From Lophius americanus (taxonomy: Eukaryota > Chordata > Actinopteri > Lophiiformes > Lophiidae), in contig JBBDHG010000134.1 in assembly GCA_037951165.1 (NCBI GenBank), positions 1,603,501-1,667,500 on the forward strand: DNA of 64,000 nt, read 5' to 3'. The notes under the pieces were generated by a model that worked only from the letters and a program-made list of their open reading frames with translations, ran no database searches and had not been told where the DNA came from. Shown piece by piece: positions 23,896-35,707 of the stretch. Position 1 is the stretch's first letter. Every line of letters starts with the position of its first letter. The translations under genes and the position numbers were made by a program.

Positions 23896-25734
23896 CTTTT
23901 TCTTTTTAAATTGTAGCTATAGTGAATTGTAATATACATTAATTCATTAAGGTAGCTTGTAATATGTAGGTAACATTGTCACATGATCACTCCGATTTCA
24001 CAAAATCTGCACAACCTCAATAAAGCAGTGGGGGAGGGGGGGAGTCGTCCCCCTGATTCTGCTCGTTTGTCCGAGCTGTCGTCACTGAACTTTTTACTTT
24101 CTAAGAGAGGCTGTCCTGGTGTGGGGGGAAGCCTAGCTTTGGCTTTGTTGGATTCATATCGGAGTTGCTTTTGTTTCACTAAGACAAATGGCTGGGAATG
24201 GGAGGTGAGCCGGTCCCAGAGATGAGAAAAGAAGAACCCGGCCCCGCAGTAGTGTGATGAATTATGCTGGTGCTTAGCTCATGTTTCCTCGTCTGTAAAC
24301 AAAAAGCGCTCTCCCATCAGACTGAAGAATCACAAATCGTCAGCTGCTTATCTTTATTTACTTGACCGTAAGCCGCCTCTGCCGGGGGATTGCCCCATCA
24401 TTGTTGCATTGATAATTGCCTCTCATTAGACGCAGTGCGTTCAGTATCTACACTGGAGTTAAATCAAATAATGAGGTAAAAAAAAAAATTGGTTATTGGG
24501 CTTTTGGTGTGCCACTTGGATCATGGAGGCATAGAGCAAACGATTGTCCACCGCTGCCCTAGAGAGTTTAGTGCACCAGATAGATTCAACAAGAACAAAA
24601 GCCCATTGCCAAGTGATTCATTGGGAGCTTTCTGGTTCACTTCACCATTAGCTGACACAAGCTTGAATGTTATAAGCAATTAAAGGCAACGAAGGGCCAC
24701 AGAGTATTACGAAACGACGTGGGAGCCGTGGTACCACTCCTATTTTCTTATTGGAAAAATAAATATGAATGCACATGTCAAAGTCCCGGCAGCTGGTAAC
24801 AGTTTTTCCAACAGCTTTCACATTTCGTTGACTGAGTGTTCTGCGGGTTGTACAGCCCGTCGGCCTGATTTGGAGCTGTTAAACCCGTGTTTGACTACTT
24901 TGAATTAATTTGGCTTTAAGAGGTTATTATTTCCAGCCCTTGATGGGAGAAGCCAACAGTTCCTCTTGGCACGTTTCGCCATCATGAGGTGTTTCAAAGC
25001 GTACGGAAGAAGCTAGTTGAGAGCATACCTCTCTGGCCGGACTGAGTTCACCCACCCACATTTCACACAAGTTCCAAAATTAGCGGTCGTTCACCTCCGC
25101 GGGCGACCGTCGAAGGTAAACAGCCGTGTCCATGCTGGAGGGCAGCACATTGATTCCCTCGCTGCAAAGCAAGATTACTTCTCAAATAATAGGGATGACC
25201 TCATTTCAGGAGACATGTCTGGGCATGTATGACCTCACTGACAGACTGTATTGACAAACCTAATCCACTGACATGTCTTTGAGGGACTCGTGCTTTTGTG
25301 ATGATCAACTTTTCCAAAGGTTACAAGCACGTCACTTTATTGAAATTGCACTTTTTCCTACAAGCCTGAATGTTGCCTTTTCACGATGTGGCATGACCGC
25401 AGTTAACCTCACTGTTCAATCGCATTAACTTCCTGTCAAGTAAACAAGGTCAGCCCCGAAGCATCAGTCAATGGGCACTTATTATATTTTATATAAATGA
25501 ACCATTGTTTATTTTCAGTAAACAAAATACCAAATATATGTTCTTGTGTCTATATACTCAAAGATTACACATTAAAAACTCTCAGTAAAATCTTTAAGAA
25601 CTCAGTTGGTCCACCACTTTACTCAAGTACTCTGATATAGATTATTAATCTCTAAGGTTAAGGTTTTATATATTTTACATTCCTCAAATGTTCCTGGTCC
25701 CCAGAGGTCCAATCATAATAGGCTAAAATAATCC

Positions 25735-25905
25735 AGATACCCCCTGTCCTGTTCAGGGTCAGGGTGGGGCTGGAGTCTAACCCAGCCACAGTGGGCTACA
25801 GGTGGGGTAAAACCTTCTCAAGCTCCAAGTTCATCACGGGTCAAAACATGGAGAGGGGCAACCATTCACGCTCACATTCACACGCACGGACAAGTTAGAA
25901 TCACC
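25735..25905 (-). mobile_element. SINE-like repeat, 3' half
   Basis: 'ggggctggagtctaacccag' and 'caaccattcacgctcacatt' are the reverse complement of the 3' half of the element at 26290-26620. The 5' tRNA-like head is missing. Confidence 0.6.
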
Positions 25906-26289
25906 TGTGTTGGATGGTTTTGGACTGTGAGTGGAAGCGCGAGTAATTGGGAAGAAGTCCACACAGAAAGGCCCCAACAGATGTGGGTTGTAACCCAAAA
26001 CCTTCTTGCTGGGATTTTTGGATTATGATCCTGATGCACACATTGTGCAAAAAAAAAAGAAGAAAGATGCTGTAGTTTGCCTGACAGGCCAGTAGTTGGC
26101 GTTGCAGCTTCTCACAGCATGGTGAGTAAACCAAAAGAAATAAGGAAATGATTGTAAAGTTGAAAAACAGTTTTTTTTTCTTCTGGTAAAATGAATTCTG
26201 GTCGTTAATCCCAATCTGGAGGATCGTTATAAACTCAGCAGAGTTGAAAAGAAACAGTCCACCTTTGTTTCTGTTGTTCTCTTTGTGTA

Positions 26290-26620
26290 GTGATTAGCAG
26301 TGTTGCCTCACAGCAAGAAGTTTCCGGGTTGAAGTCCATCTCCGGTCTTAGGGCCCTTTTATGAGTTTGCGTGTTCTCCTGTGTAAGTTTGGGTTACCCT
26401 TGGGTGCTCCACTTTCCTCCCACAGAACAAAAACATGTGACATACGCTAACTGGCGACTCTAAATTGCCCGTAGGTGTGAATGTGAGCTAGACTGGTGGT
26501 CTGTCTCCGTGTGTCAGCCATGCGATTCATTGGGGAGTTCTCTGGAGTCTCTGGAGATGTGCTCCAGCCCCCTTCTAACTCTGAATGGGATGAGCGGCTA
26601 AAGAAAAAATGAGTGAATGT
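26290..26620 (+). mobile_element. SINE-like repeat, nearly full length
   Basis: The head 'gattagcagtgttgcctcac' with 'agaagtttccgggttgaagt' resembles a tRNA-derived Pol III promoter, with 'ccgggttgaagtcc' as a degraded B box. The body contains 'tttgcgtgttctcctgtgta', 'ctttcctcccacagaacaaa' and 'ctctaaattgcccgtaggtg', and the end 'ggatgagcggctaaag'. The same order occurs at 37835-38115 and, decayed, at 61025-61330. Confidence 0.7.
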
Positions 26621-28529
26621 TCATGTATAAGTTATGTTTTGTCTAATAATGCTGGTATTTTCCAAAGATTGCACTCTGAAACCAGGTTTCTGAGGTTGTT
26701 TCTCAGGCCACCAGAAATCAGTTGTAACGTTAATCAAAGGCCAAACTGCAACAAAAGGTAACCGGCTCAACTAGCACTACCAGGATGTTGGATTTGTTTC
26801 AATAACCGTTTCATTAGATTTCCATGGAGTTGGGTTTGGTCATTCACGTTCCCGTCAGGATCAATTCTAGTAATGTTGAGGATCCCTTAAGATTTCCACT
26901 GGGTGTTAAAAAAATGTCAGCATTTATGACCATGCAGATGACATTCCAGCAGGCTCTGGACAGGTTAGTCTGCTAAACATCAGCGTGTTTGCAATCCTGA
27001 CATTTAACCCAAACCACTGCTGTGTGCACGAGCTCTCAGCAGCCAGAGACTGTTTGCTCTTTGTAGGATGATGTGCTTCAGCACGCAGCTCTGCATCAAA
27101 CTGCAGAAAACAGCTTTTGCTATGCCTCTTTTCACTTCCTCTAATCAGAAGGCTACGTTTTCATGCGTCTCCTTCCGTTTTTCTCTTGGTTTGCTGGCAC
27201 AATGACGCAAATAAAATGTCTCCTCATCTTGGTGTATGGAATGTTGTCGTATGAGTTTGAGTAACATTAGCTAACATTCTCATCGGTTATTTTGAGTGAA
27301 GCACCTGCCTGAAACATCATGAAAGAAAATAATGAGCGGTGCTAATAGAACTTGATGTTTCAATCCCTGTGGAAAGTTAAAACTCTTGATGTCGGCAATC
27401 TGATTTGAGTGGTGAAATGGAGATTAAATGTTCTTTCAACCGGTTTATACGACCTCTCTGCAAACGAATTAAATGTCAAACTGGTTTGGGTGGATTTGTT
27501 CCGAAATGGGACGTTCATACGGAACATATTCATTCCGATTGGGCTTTCAAACCTATTCTTATATTGCAGTTCATGTAAACCCATGGCATTTAGTGAGGCC
27601 CAAACCTCCATCAATGAGTCCTGCACATCTGTCCAGCTTGTCTGGCTCATACAAGTTTCAAGGTCACTGGTTAAGTTGATGTTTCACAGCTCCTCTGCGT
27701 TATCTAGGTGTGCTTCAAGATTTAATGGGTTCCTGCTTGCCTTATGTCTGACCCTCCCACCAATTTTAGTCGAAACCGGTTGTGTAATTAAACGTGGTGC
27801 TGCTGAAGGAATAAGTTTAACAGAGCTGAGGAGGACTGAAAACTGGCTTCATCCCGACATCTTTAAGACTAAACTATTAATTACTGTCAACTAATCCAGA
27901 AAAGTACTTCCGTTTCCACTCAATATTTCCCACCCTCCTTGTAAATGTCTCTCCCACCACTGCTTCGTTTGTCTGAAGTCATACCAGAACCCAATGAATG
28001 ACTGCCGCTGAAAGCATCACCATCCTCACCTCCCCTCATTTCCTCCTACAACCTCGAACCCTTAAGCTTATGATTTCATTTTCATCTCACGCTGACTGAC
28101 ACCTCAGGGACGCGGTGTCATGTGAGGAGACGGATGAATGCATCATGAAGAGGGGACCGCCGCTCTCAACAACTAAGTGTTTCCTGTCCCGTTTCTTGTA
28201 TCCTGTTCTCACTCGTTTGCTCAAAGGGTGTGAGATTTTTTTTTAATGTGTTACTGACTGGCTTTTTCCCCCCTAATAGACAGAAACAGGTTAATGTTGG
28301 GTCTTATTTGTTGTTGCATTTCACATTATCGTTTGGTCTACCCTTTCAGGTTGTTCCAGTTTAACCTGTCGTTAAACATCCTCCGGACTAAAGTCTGGAT
28401 CAAACTGCCGAACAAGAAAGAGGTGGTCTTGGTCCGAATGGAAGGATATGTATTCAGTGTGAAAGCACCTTTTTGAATTGTTTGGACTTTTGGACGACTA
28501 AGAGGAAGTTAAAGCAGGCTAGCTTCAGC

Positions 28530-29700
28530 GATAAAGAAGGAAGACTAACAGAAGATGGGAGAGGAAGAGAGGAGATACTTAAGAGTGATGGTCCAGCGTA
28601 GAGAGTCAAATGGTAAAAACTTTTTGACATATTTAGAAGCCAATCAAGTATAGTATTTGAAGAGAGCAGGAAGTAGGTATCTCATCAAAATGTCTTTCGT
28701 CCGCTTACAACAAAATAAACAAATGAACAATCCAATGTATATGATGGACAAACGCCTGAAACTGAAATGATCTGAAATTTTTAGAAAAGACCAAAAACAA
28801 ACACTGACACTGAAGAAATCGAAAGTCGACTGGAAAACAAAGGGAGTATAAATGCGGAAACTTTCCATTTATATCCTGAAAGGATGAGATCTGAGGAGAG
28901 GACTGATGAGAGACGAGGGTTGGTCTATAAGTCAATCAAGTTTAGGAAGACTTAGTCCTACAGATAATGATGACAGGAAGTCATGAAAAGTTCTTCAGTG
29001 TGCTTGCAGAATTGAAATGGGACACCAAATCTAACCAGCTGAAATTCTTGGTTTACTTTACTCTGCAAGGATGAGGAGAAGACGAGAGAAGAGGACTGAC
29101 GTCAGGCGTGTGCTGGTCCACGAGTTCATTCACTAAGTGTAGTAGTAGATGACAACCGGGTTTCGGCATGTAAACGAAAGTTCTTCAGTACATTTGCAAA
29201 AGTGAGATGTCAAACCAAAACTAAAGGGATCAAAAACCTGAAACCTTGTTTCAAGTCCTAGACCTCCTCATCCCTATTTTACTAGTTTTAGAAAAAAAGG
29301 AAAGAAAAAGAATTACAAACAGAAGAAGTCAGTCTAGGGGAGAGGATGAGACGAGATACTCAGTAGTGGTTTGGTCCGATGAAGAGATAGGAAGTAAGCT
29401 GGAATAAATGCTGAAGCCTTTAATATCCTTTGAGAATCAGAGAGTGGTAAGAGGACTAATTTCAGATCCACGCTGGTCTGCAAAGCCGGTCCTTCAAGTA
29501 TAGAAGTTGGAGAAGACGGGATTTAGGCATGAAAAGTTCTTTTCATTGTGAGACCAAAACTATACTGATCAAACGTAGGCAGGAAGAAACCAGAACATTG
29601 TTTCTGACATTTAGTTGTGAAAATATCCATAACTGGCTGTAAAGTCAGACCGTTTGAAAACCGAGACCTCCTGAGATCCGTCTCCACACACTGCTGCTGT
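28530..29700 (+). repeat. Diverged purine-rich repeat array
   Basis: Recurring blocks such as 'gaggatgagacgagatac', 'gagaggactgatgagaga' and 'gaaaagttcttcagt' (the last near 28984, 29176 and 29531) are followed each time by 'gagac/caccaaaact'-like text. At least four degenerate units of roughly 190 bp are present. The strand is notably rich in G and A. Confidence 0.6.
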
Positions 29701-31079
29701 GTGTCGGAGCCCACTCTCTCAAACGCTGTGTTTTTAAGTCATCTGTTTAGGTAAGGCTTCTCTTACCAGGCACTCACACTGCTGCTCTTGTATCGCACCT
29801 GCGTCTGCCCACCTTAACAACTGCCAGCTGTGGCTTACCTTCAGCTTTCATCTGCACTCATTTGTCTCTTCCTGTTTGACAGGAAGCTGTGGGTCAGCTG
29901 ACCAGACGCTGCACACCTGCAGCCCCAAACGCACTGTGAAAACATGCACTTGTTTTGACAGCAGACAGTTATTGGTCCCCTCCCTTCTCCGTATGTGTGT
30001 GTGCGTGTGTGTGCACGCTCAGCGATGGCCCATATGGAGGCCTCTCGCTCCTGCTCGCCAAACCACATGGTTTCCCCATATTTCATCACTCCCCTTCCCT
30101 TGCGGGCAGCCGTACCAACTGCACTGGATGGCGTGAGAGGGCTCTGGAACTTCAGATGTCATCTGGTTTGGAGCACAGGCCTGAGTTTCCTCCCTCTCCT
30201 GGCTCCCAGCGACCCCATACCATTCCTCCCATGGAGCCTTTGCAAGCAATCTAAGACGTGTCGGACATGATCACAGACTCCTCCAGGGACACAACTCCTG
30301 CTCAGCTGCCCGCCAGAGCCTGTAAGGCCTGTCCCGTCAGACACTAAACACGGCCTCTCTGATGTCATATCAGAGGGGGCACGCATGTATAATCCAGACG
30401 AAAGAGCAGTCGTATGTCACCGCGATGTGTAAACTCACTGCTCTGTTCTGCAAGGGCTCTGAAGGCTCACAGCTGACCTCAATTTCAAAGCCATCCGTCT
30501 CTCTCCCATGAAGGAGTCCAGTTACCGTCTGTTAAACCCAAAGCCTTCACTTTAAGTTCTCACACCTTATACAATCTCTTCACCGAAGGGACACCTCAAC
30601 TTTGAGTGGGGAGGTTTTTGCAATACCTTGATACCTCTGCTCCGAGCGGCTGCTGCTCAAACATTACACTGTCTCCGCTTTAAAATGTCATTCCTACCTC
30701 ACACACAGTTTGTGGTTTGGTTTCTTGCACGAGTCCAACAATGTGTGGGTGAAACTTGACAGGCAGGCTCGCTTCCAAATGCAGCGCTTTAATGATTCTG
30801 TCTTCAAGCTTAGGGTTTCTACAGCTCGTTTTTTTTTAATAGAATACCTCAGGCAACACTTACACGGCCACATATGTGCTGCTGAGTGGTGGGAAGCACC
30901 AAACCTTAGAACTGGCAACAAAACCCACTTTAATATTTCAATTTGAATCTTTTTGTTATTGTTGTTATAGATTATACATCCCAAATGAGTCTCCTGCATA
31001 GGACGGCCGATTGAAAAATGTGTGCCACTTGACTAAACATTTTTTTTTTTTTTATATGGCCCAGTGGAAAGCATATATA

Positions 31080-31190
31080 TACAGTATATACAAAAGTGTA
31101 AGGGGCTAAAGACGGAGCCCTGGGGGACACCACAGGTCATAAGGGCCAGTGAGGAGGAGGCCTTAACCATATTTTGTTCTCGGTGTGGAC
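31080..31190 (-). mobile_element. L2-like LINE fragment
   Basis: 'gacggagccctgggggacac' followed by 'cacaggtcataagggcc' is antisense wording of the same L2-like family as 2205-2560. It is short and non-coding. Confidence 0.5.
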
Positions 31191-33929
31191 ATTAATGGGT
31201 TAAAGCACTTCTGACTGGGTCATGTGATTTGTTTTAGAGCTAATGACAGCTAGCCGCCTCAGGAGCATTTTTTTTGTCAAACACTGGACAGTCAGCCATT
31301 AATGTTGCGAAGGTTAGACAGAGGGATGTTTCATCGTTATCCTTGTAGCAATCACATCATTTCCAACATGAACACGTGGATAAAGGTCACGTGTCGGCAA
31401 CTGTGCCCGTGGAAATTCTGAAACCCTCATCAGGGATTTCCTTTTGGGAAAGACCACACCGATGTTTATGCTAATGATCAGCCGTTGTTTCACGCTCAAT
31501 GTCTCTATTTTGTACTAAATAAGTACGCTCTTTCATCAGTCCATTTATTTCTGTTTATCTGGGGTCGGGTCGTGGTGTCAGCAGGCTAAGAAGGCCATTT
31601 TTAGCCGTTCCCAGTCCCCAGCAACACCCCCCAGCCCATCCTGGAAGATCCCGAGATGTACCATCCTCGATTTGTCAAGATATGGGTTCTAGACTTAAAA
31701 ATTCACGACACAATACAGTTAGCCAGTTTAATTAATTCATCATCTAAGTTTTTAACAGGCAAAGCCTTCTTACATCTTTCCGCATCTTTAACCTAAACGT
31801 ACAAAAAGCCGTCTAGATCTAGATTTGGATTTGTCCATCAACGTGCCAGACGTACGATATTTTCACCCTCTTTACGATCAATATTTCCAGAAATCCTACA
31901 ATGTACGATCATTTCACAATTTAATGACACTTTAATGGGTGAGTTACGTCATGTTAATTCATTTGCAGACATGATCATGATGTGGACCCTATGTACCTAC
32001 CTACTTTTTGTAGACTGCACCTTTAACACTGAGTGAAGTGTGATGTAACTGATCATAACCCCCACAACGGTTCAAGAGTGACCACCACCCTGCTGTGTCA
32101 TCGCTGGTAGGGGTTGAGGACGATTGTAGTGCAGGACATCGTCAGGACGAGCCCCTCCTGTGTGCACTCCTATCTTCCCTCGGAACACAGCCTCCTTTCA
32201 CTTCTGTCGCTCTGCTGATTAGCGGCCGGGGGCCCTCAGTGCAACGGTCTGTCACACAGCACGTTTAAAGGGGTCCTCCTACCCATTTCCCTCTTGAACC
32301 GTTACCCCCAGAAGGTCTTAACAGGCGGATAAAGATGGCTTGTATGCACCACAGGCGACACTGCCAGTCTAAATATGACCTCACTGTGCGAGCGCACAGA
32401 TTCCCATGCAGCAGCATGATAATGGAATCCATTAGAGAAGAATGCTTGAGGCTGCTAGGACAGTTTGATCCCGCAGTTTTCACATTTGGGGGAAATTGAG
32501 TACAAATTGCTTCGTCAGTGACGCCTTCACTCTTTCAAAGAATGACGAGCAGCATCGCAGCGCCGAGCAAAACGGGCCCTGGGACTCAGAAGGTTAAAGG
32601 CAGTATAATTCTGGAGGTTTGCACAAGCACCAGCGTGAGGGGAAGCAAACAGAGCGGCGGCACTGACACATGGCCCACATTCACTACCGCCTCCCACGTC
32701 ACTGTGCTCCTCTGAGAAAAAGCCCCTTTTGTTTCGGAGCGCAGGGAGGGAGGAAGGTCTCTGGGGTGAGCCGCCGCTCAGCTCAGCCACTCCACTGGCC
32801 ATCAAAAACAGGGAGCGGACGTCCCACCCCTGCCCGGCGTCCTCCCTACTCACTCCGCGCTTCAGCACACAAACACAGACTCATCAGTGGCACCACGACT
32901 CGTGGTTTGATTGTCTTTTCCTGCTACTTAATTAGGTCGGACTGCATTGTTGCATTGAAAACGTCTTCAACAATGACCTCGCTGTTAATGCATCTCTTTA
33001 ATAATGTCAGCAGCGCAAGGATTCTCTTAGCAATACGGCTGCAAGGACATGCTTTAAAAAAGTTCTCTAGTTTAAGTTTGCAAAGTTCTTGTGCAGTATT
33101 TGCAGGACTTATAGAGCTTTGGAATTCTTTGTTACATTATTCAAACATGTTTTCATATAACATTTCGACACATCAAAATTTGACTATAAAATTAGTTTGT
33201 TTTTTTTTAGCTTAAGATTGGACCGCTCAATAAAGGAGAAAGTCCTCTAAATTAAAAAAAAAGATTATTATTTATAGCTATATAAATTATAATTATTTAT
33301 TTTAGTATACTCCAGAGTTTCTTAAAGAAAAATTGAATATAAATGCTGCATTCACTCCAAATGAGACATCAATTTTCAGGACGTTTTACTTTTACAAATG
33401 TCACATGGGGTAATAACCTGCAAATATACAGGAACTTTCTTTACGTTTCTTTTCTACTTTTGAACGCAGTTATCAACCATGACCAAAGTAAACACAAAAG
33501 CTGCAGAGTCGCATATACTTCTAAAAACCAAGTGCTGGCGCCTCCAGCAACTTACCAGAGTTGGACACCAACAGCTATGATAAGTAGCTCAAATTAACTC
33601 ACGCGTCAATGTGAGATAAGATGATAAGATTTTGAGGCACTTATTGCAGAAAGGCTATAATGTCAAAGCCTCACCAGTTGAAAATTGTCATTTTGAGTGA
33701 CCGATGCAAATGACGGTCTGGCAGTATAACTTTAAAATAATACCATGGGGCTGTGTTCAAAAAGGATGGTCCGCCATCGTTTTTCTTATTCTGTCCATGT
33801 GTGGCTTCTAGGCTTAGAACATACGAGCTATGAAATAAAAGGTATCTCTCTTTTGAAGAAGAGAAAAAAAAAGTGCTTAAATGCCCCGCAGTTCATCAAC
33901 CAACCAGCTAATCTGTATGCTATTGCATG

Positions 33930-34035
33930 CTCTCGCTTTGTGGAGTCTGGAGTCTCTCGCTTTGTGGAGTCTGGAGTCTGGAGTTGTGCAGTACTAGTTA
34001 CACTAGTACTGCACTAGTTACACTAGTACTGCACA
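33930..34035. repeat. Short tandem duplications with a perfect 13-bp palindrome
   Basis: 'ctctcgctttgtggagtctg' is duplicated at about 33932 and 33955. Next come gtgcagtactagt (33986-33998) and actagtactgcac (34002-34014), exact reverse complements around tac. The half actagtactgcac recurs 20 bp later (34022-34034). Confidence 0.85.
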
Positions 34036-34039
34036 AGTA

Positions 34040-34640
34040 CATATTTTAGCTGTATTTTACATTTGATGCTACTTTGTACTTCTGCTCATCTACATTTGAA
34101 AAGGACATCTTGTACTTTGCACATTTGTTTCATAGTTACATTTACTCTTTTGGATTACTGTAATCCGACTGTTTGGATCAGTTGCTGCCAAGATGTTTTT
34201 ACATAATTTTTTTACCAGTACCCCCTGACCAGCACAAAACATTTGGTGGGAAAAATGTCATGTTAGAGACATAATACAGAGCTTTCATGCTGTTTCAAGT
34301 AAATTCTCTCAGGTACAAATTTGAAGTACTTTTTTTCCATTACATACCACTATATACTACACTTAATGTAGAGAGGTCTTGAAGATTAAACTATTCAACA
34401 GTTAAAAGTAGTTAGATTACTTCAATATTAACATTTACAGCAGTAACGTAGGCCTACACATTAATTCAGCTATAATAGTAAACCAAAAATCAGAGCAGGA
34501 CCAAGAGTACTTTTACTGATAATACTTACAAACTTTTCCTTAAGTACAGTTTTAACTTGGGGAGTATTTTCATAGTGTGGTATTAATAATTTTTCTCAAG
34601 TAAAGCATCTGAGTATTTCAACCACCACTGAACTTTCCCA
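34040..34640. repeat. Teleost dispersed repeat ending in 'gagtatttcaaccaccactg'
   Basis: Multiple 'gtacttttact'-like motifs end in 'ctcaagtaaagcatctgagt' and 'caaccaccactg', a right end frequent in fish DNA repeats. A related segment lies at 58570-59075. Class not assigned. Confidence 0.55.
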
Positions 34641-34684
34641 ATGTTGTGAGTTAAGACGCTGAGATAACATGACACATTTAAAAC

Positions 34685-35344
34685 TTTATTTTTATAGAAA
34701 TATGCTCATGTTCTACATAACTTTGTAGTTACAAATCGTAGAAAGAAAGAAAGAATATTAACGCTATTAGCATCACAAAGTTTCTCTCAAACAAACGGGA
34801 GCATAGATTTCAGGGAGGAGCCTGATGTTACTGTGTGAAATGTTAAGATCTTGAATGTGAGTGCAGCTTGTTGCTCAGTGAGAGTGAACAGGGCTTTGCT
34901 AACAGTAGCTCCTCCACTAGTCTCCGTTTCTGTCCGTCGTGTTCGCTTTAAGGTCAGAGGAGGGGCACTTGTTCGGATGCAGAGAATTTATACAAACCTG
35001 CTGCGAATTCTCTTCGAATGTAGTACAGTGACGATCACACCCCCGTCTCTGAGTAACTATAACTTTTTATCCGTTTTATTATCTCCTACTTTCTTGTTCT
35101 CCTGAGATGCAGCACAGTACAGAAGTAGCTTCTGACAACACAAACGCCGCAAAATTAGCTTTTTAGCCCCCAAAGCTTTAGCTCAATCGCTCCTCAAGGG
35201 GAAAAAACAAGTTGGGACGCTCTTTGCTTCAGCTTCTTCACTTGCTTCATCCTTAAGACTACGTGTACTGTTTATTGTACCACCTGGTGATAAACATTCA
35301 GTCCCCTAATTTAGCTTTCCCTTTGAAAAGGAAGCCAGTCGAGC
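34685..35344 (-). promoter_or_regulatory. fam53b: fam53b 3' UTR with candidate poly(A) signals
   Basis: AATAAA on the minus strand occurs at 35276-35271, 35080-35075 and 34690-34685, about 70, 265 and 655 nt past the stop. The second and third are followed by GT-rich text ('ggggtgtgat', 'atgtgtcatgtt'), so they look more usable than the first. Confidence 0.4.
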
Positions 35345-35707
35345 TCAGTTCCTCTCAATTTGCTCAATATCAAGCTCGCCTCCAAGCTGATAGACATCCT
35401 TCCTCATGCTGCACAGCCCTGCCCAAAGAGGCTCACAGTCCTTCGTGTTGGTCATCCCGGGCGTCACGTCGCCACAATCTGTGGAGTTCCAGTCTGCCTC
35501 CTCGATGGTGCGGTCTGACAACACGCTCCTGGTGATCTCGCCCTCTTTGGTCCAAGGCTGAACGTCGTCCAAGCTGTCTCTGTTCGCAGATAAGTGGTCG
35601 GTGTGGCACTGATCTGTGCCCCTGAGAGTGAGGAGGGTCTGATCTGACTCACAGCCGTCTTCACCAGTGATTCCAGGGCAGCTAAGGCTGTGGAAATTCC
35701 GAAGTTT
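35345..35707 (-). CDS. fam53b: fam53b, terminal coding exon (exon 5)
   Basis: This exon encodes the last 120 residues (about 300-419) of FAM53B, also called simplet in fish. FAM53B is a nuclear protein reported to bind beta-catenin and promote its nuclear localisation in Wnt signalling and cell proliferation. The minus-strand acceptor 'gtccttcaacag' precedes AAA CTT CGG (KLRNFHSLSC), a close match to the start of the human last exon. The sequence ends in Gly-Glu-Leu-Asp-Ile-Glu-Gln-Ile-Glu-Arg-Asn and TGA, nearly identical to the FAM53 C-terminal signature. The middle is acidic and Ser/Thr-rich, likely disordered, and poorly conserved. Phase 0 matches the donor at 43613. FAM53A and FAM53C are less likely, given the exact ELDIEQIE ending and exon 4. 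Confidence 0.93.
   Translation of the reverse strand, partial: KLRNFHSLSCPGITGEDGCESDQTLLTLRGTDQCHTDHLSANRDSLDDVQPWTKEGEITRSVLSDRTIEEADWNSTDCGDVTPGMTNTKDCEPLWAGLCSMRKDVYQLGGELDIEQIERN

Larger units (their letters stand above)
22158..34684. other. Intergenic region between lhpp and fam53b (convergent)
   Basis: No exon could be recognised on either strand. Repeats are listed separately. High-complexity, balanced-GC blocks at 24240-24480, 24780-25250, 26930-27230, 29750-30500 and 32080-32930 are not obviously repetitive and could hold conserved non-coding elements. Several overlapping open frames around 29876-30386 reflect locally higher GC, with no protein similarity I recognise. Confidence 0.5.

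Noticed and set aside
27409..27894. 161-codon + strand frame in the intergenic region
   Set aside because: The DNA resembles a 'ttcatgtaaaccc' MITE-like repeat and both strands are open over the same part. No protein similarity recognised.
32670..33215. 181-codon + strand frame
   Set aside because: Composition changes sharply in the middle from GC-rich to AT-rich, as expected of a chance frame. No domain recognised.
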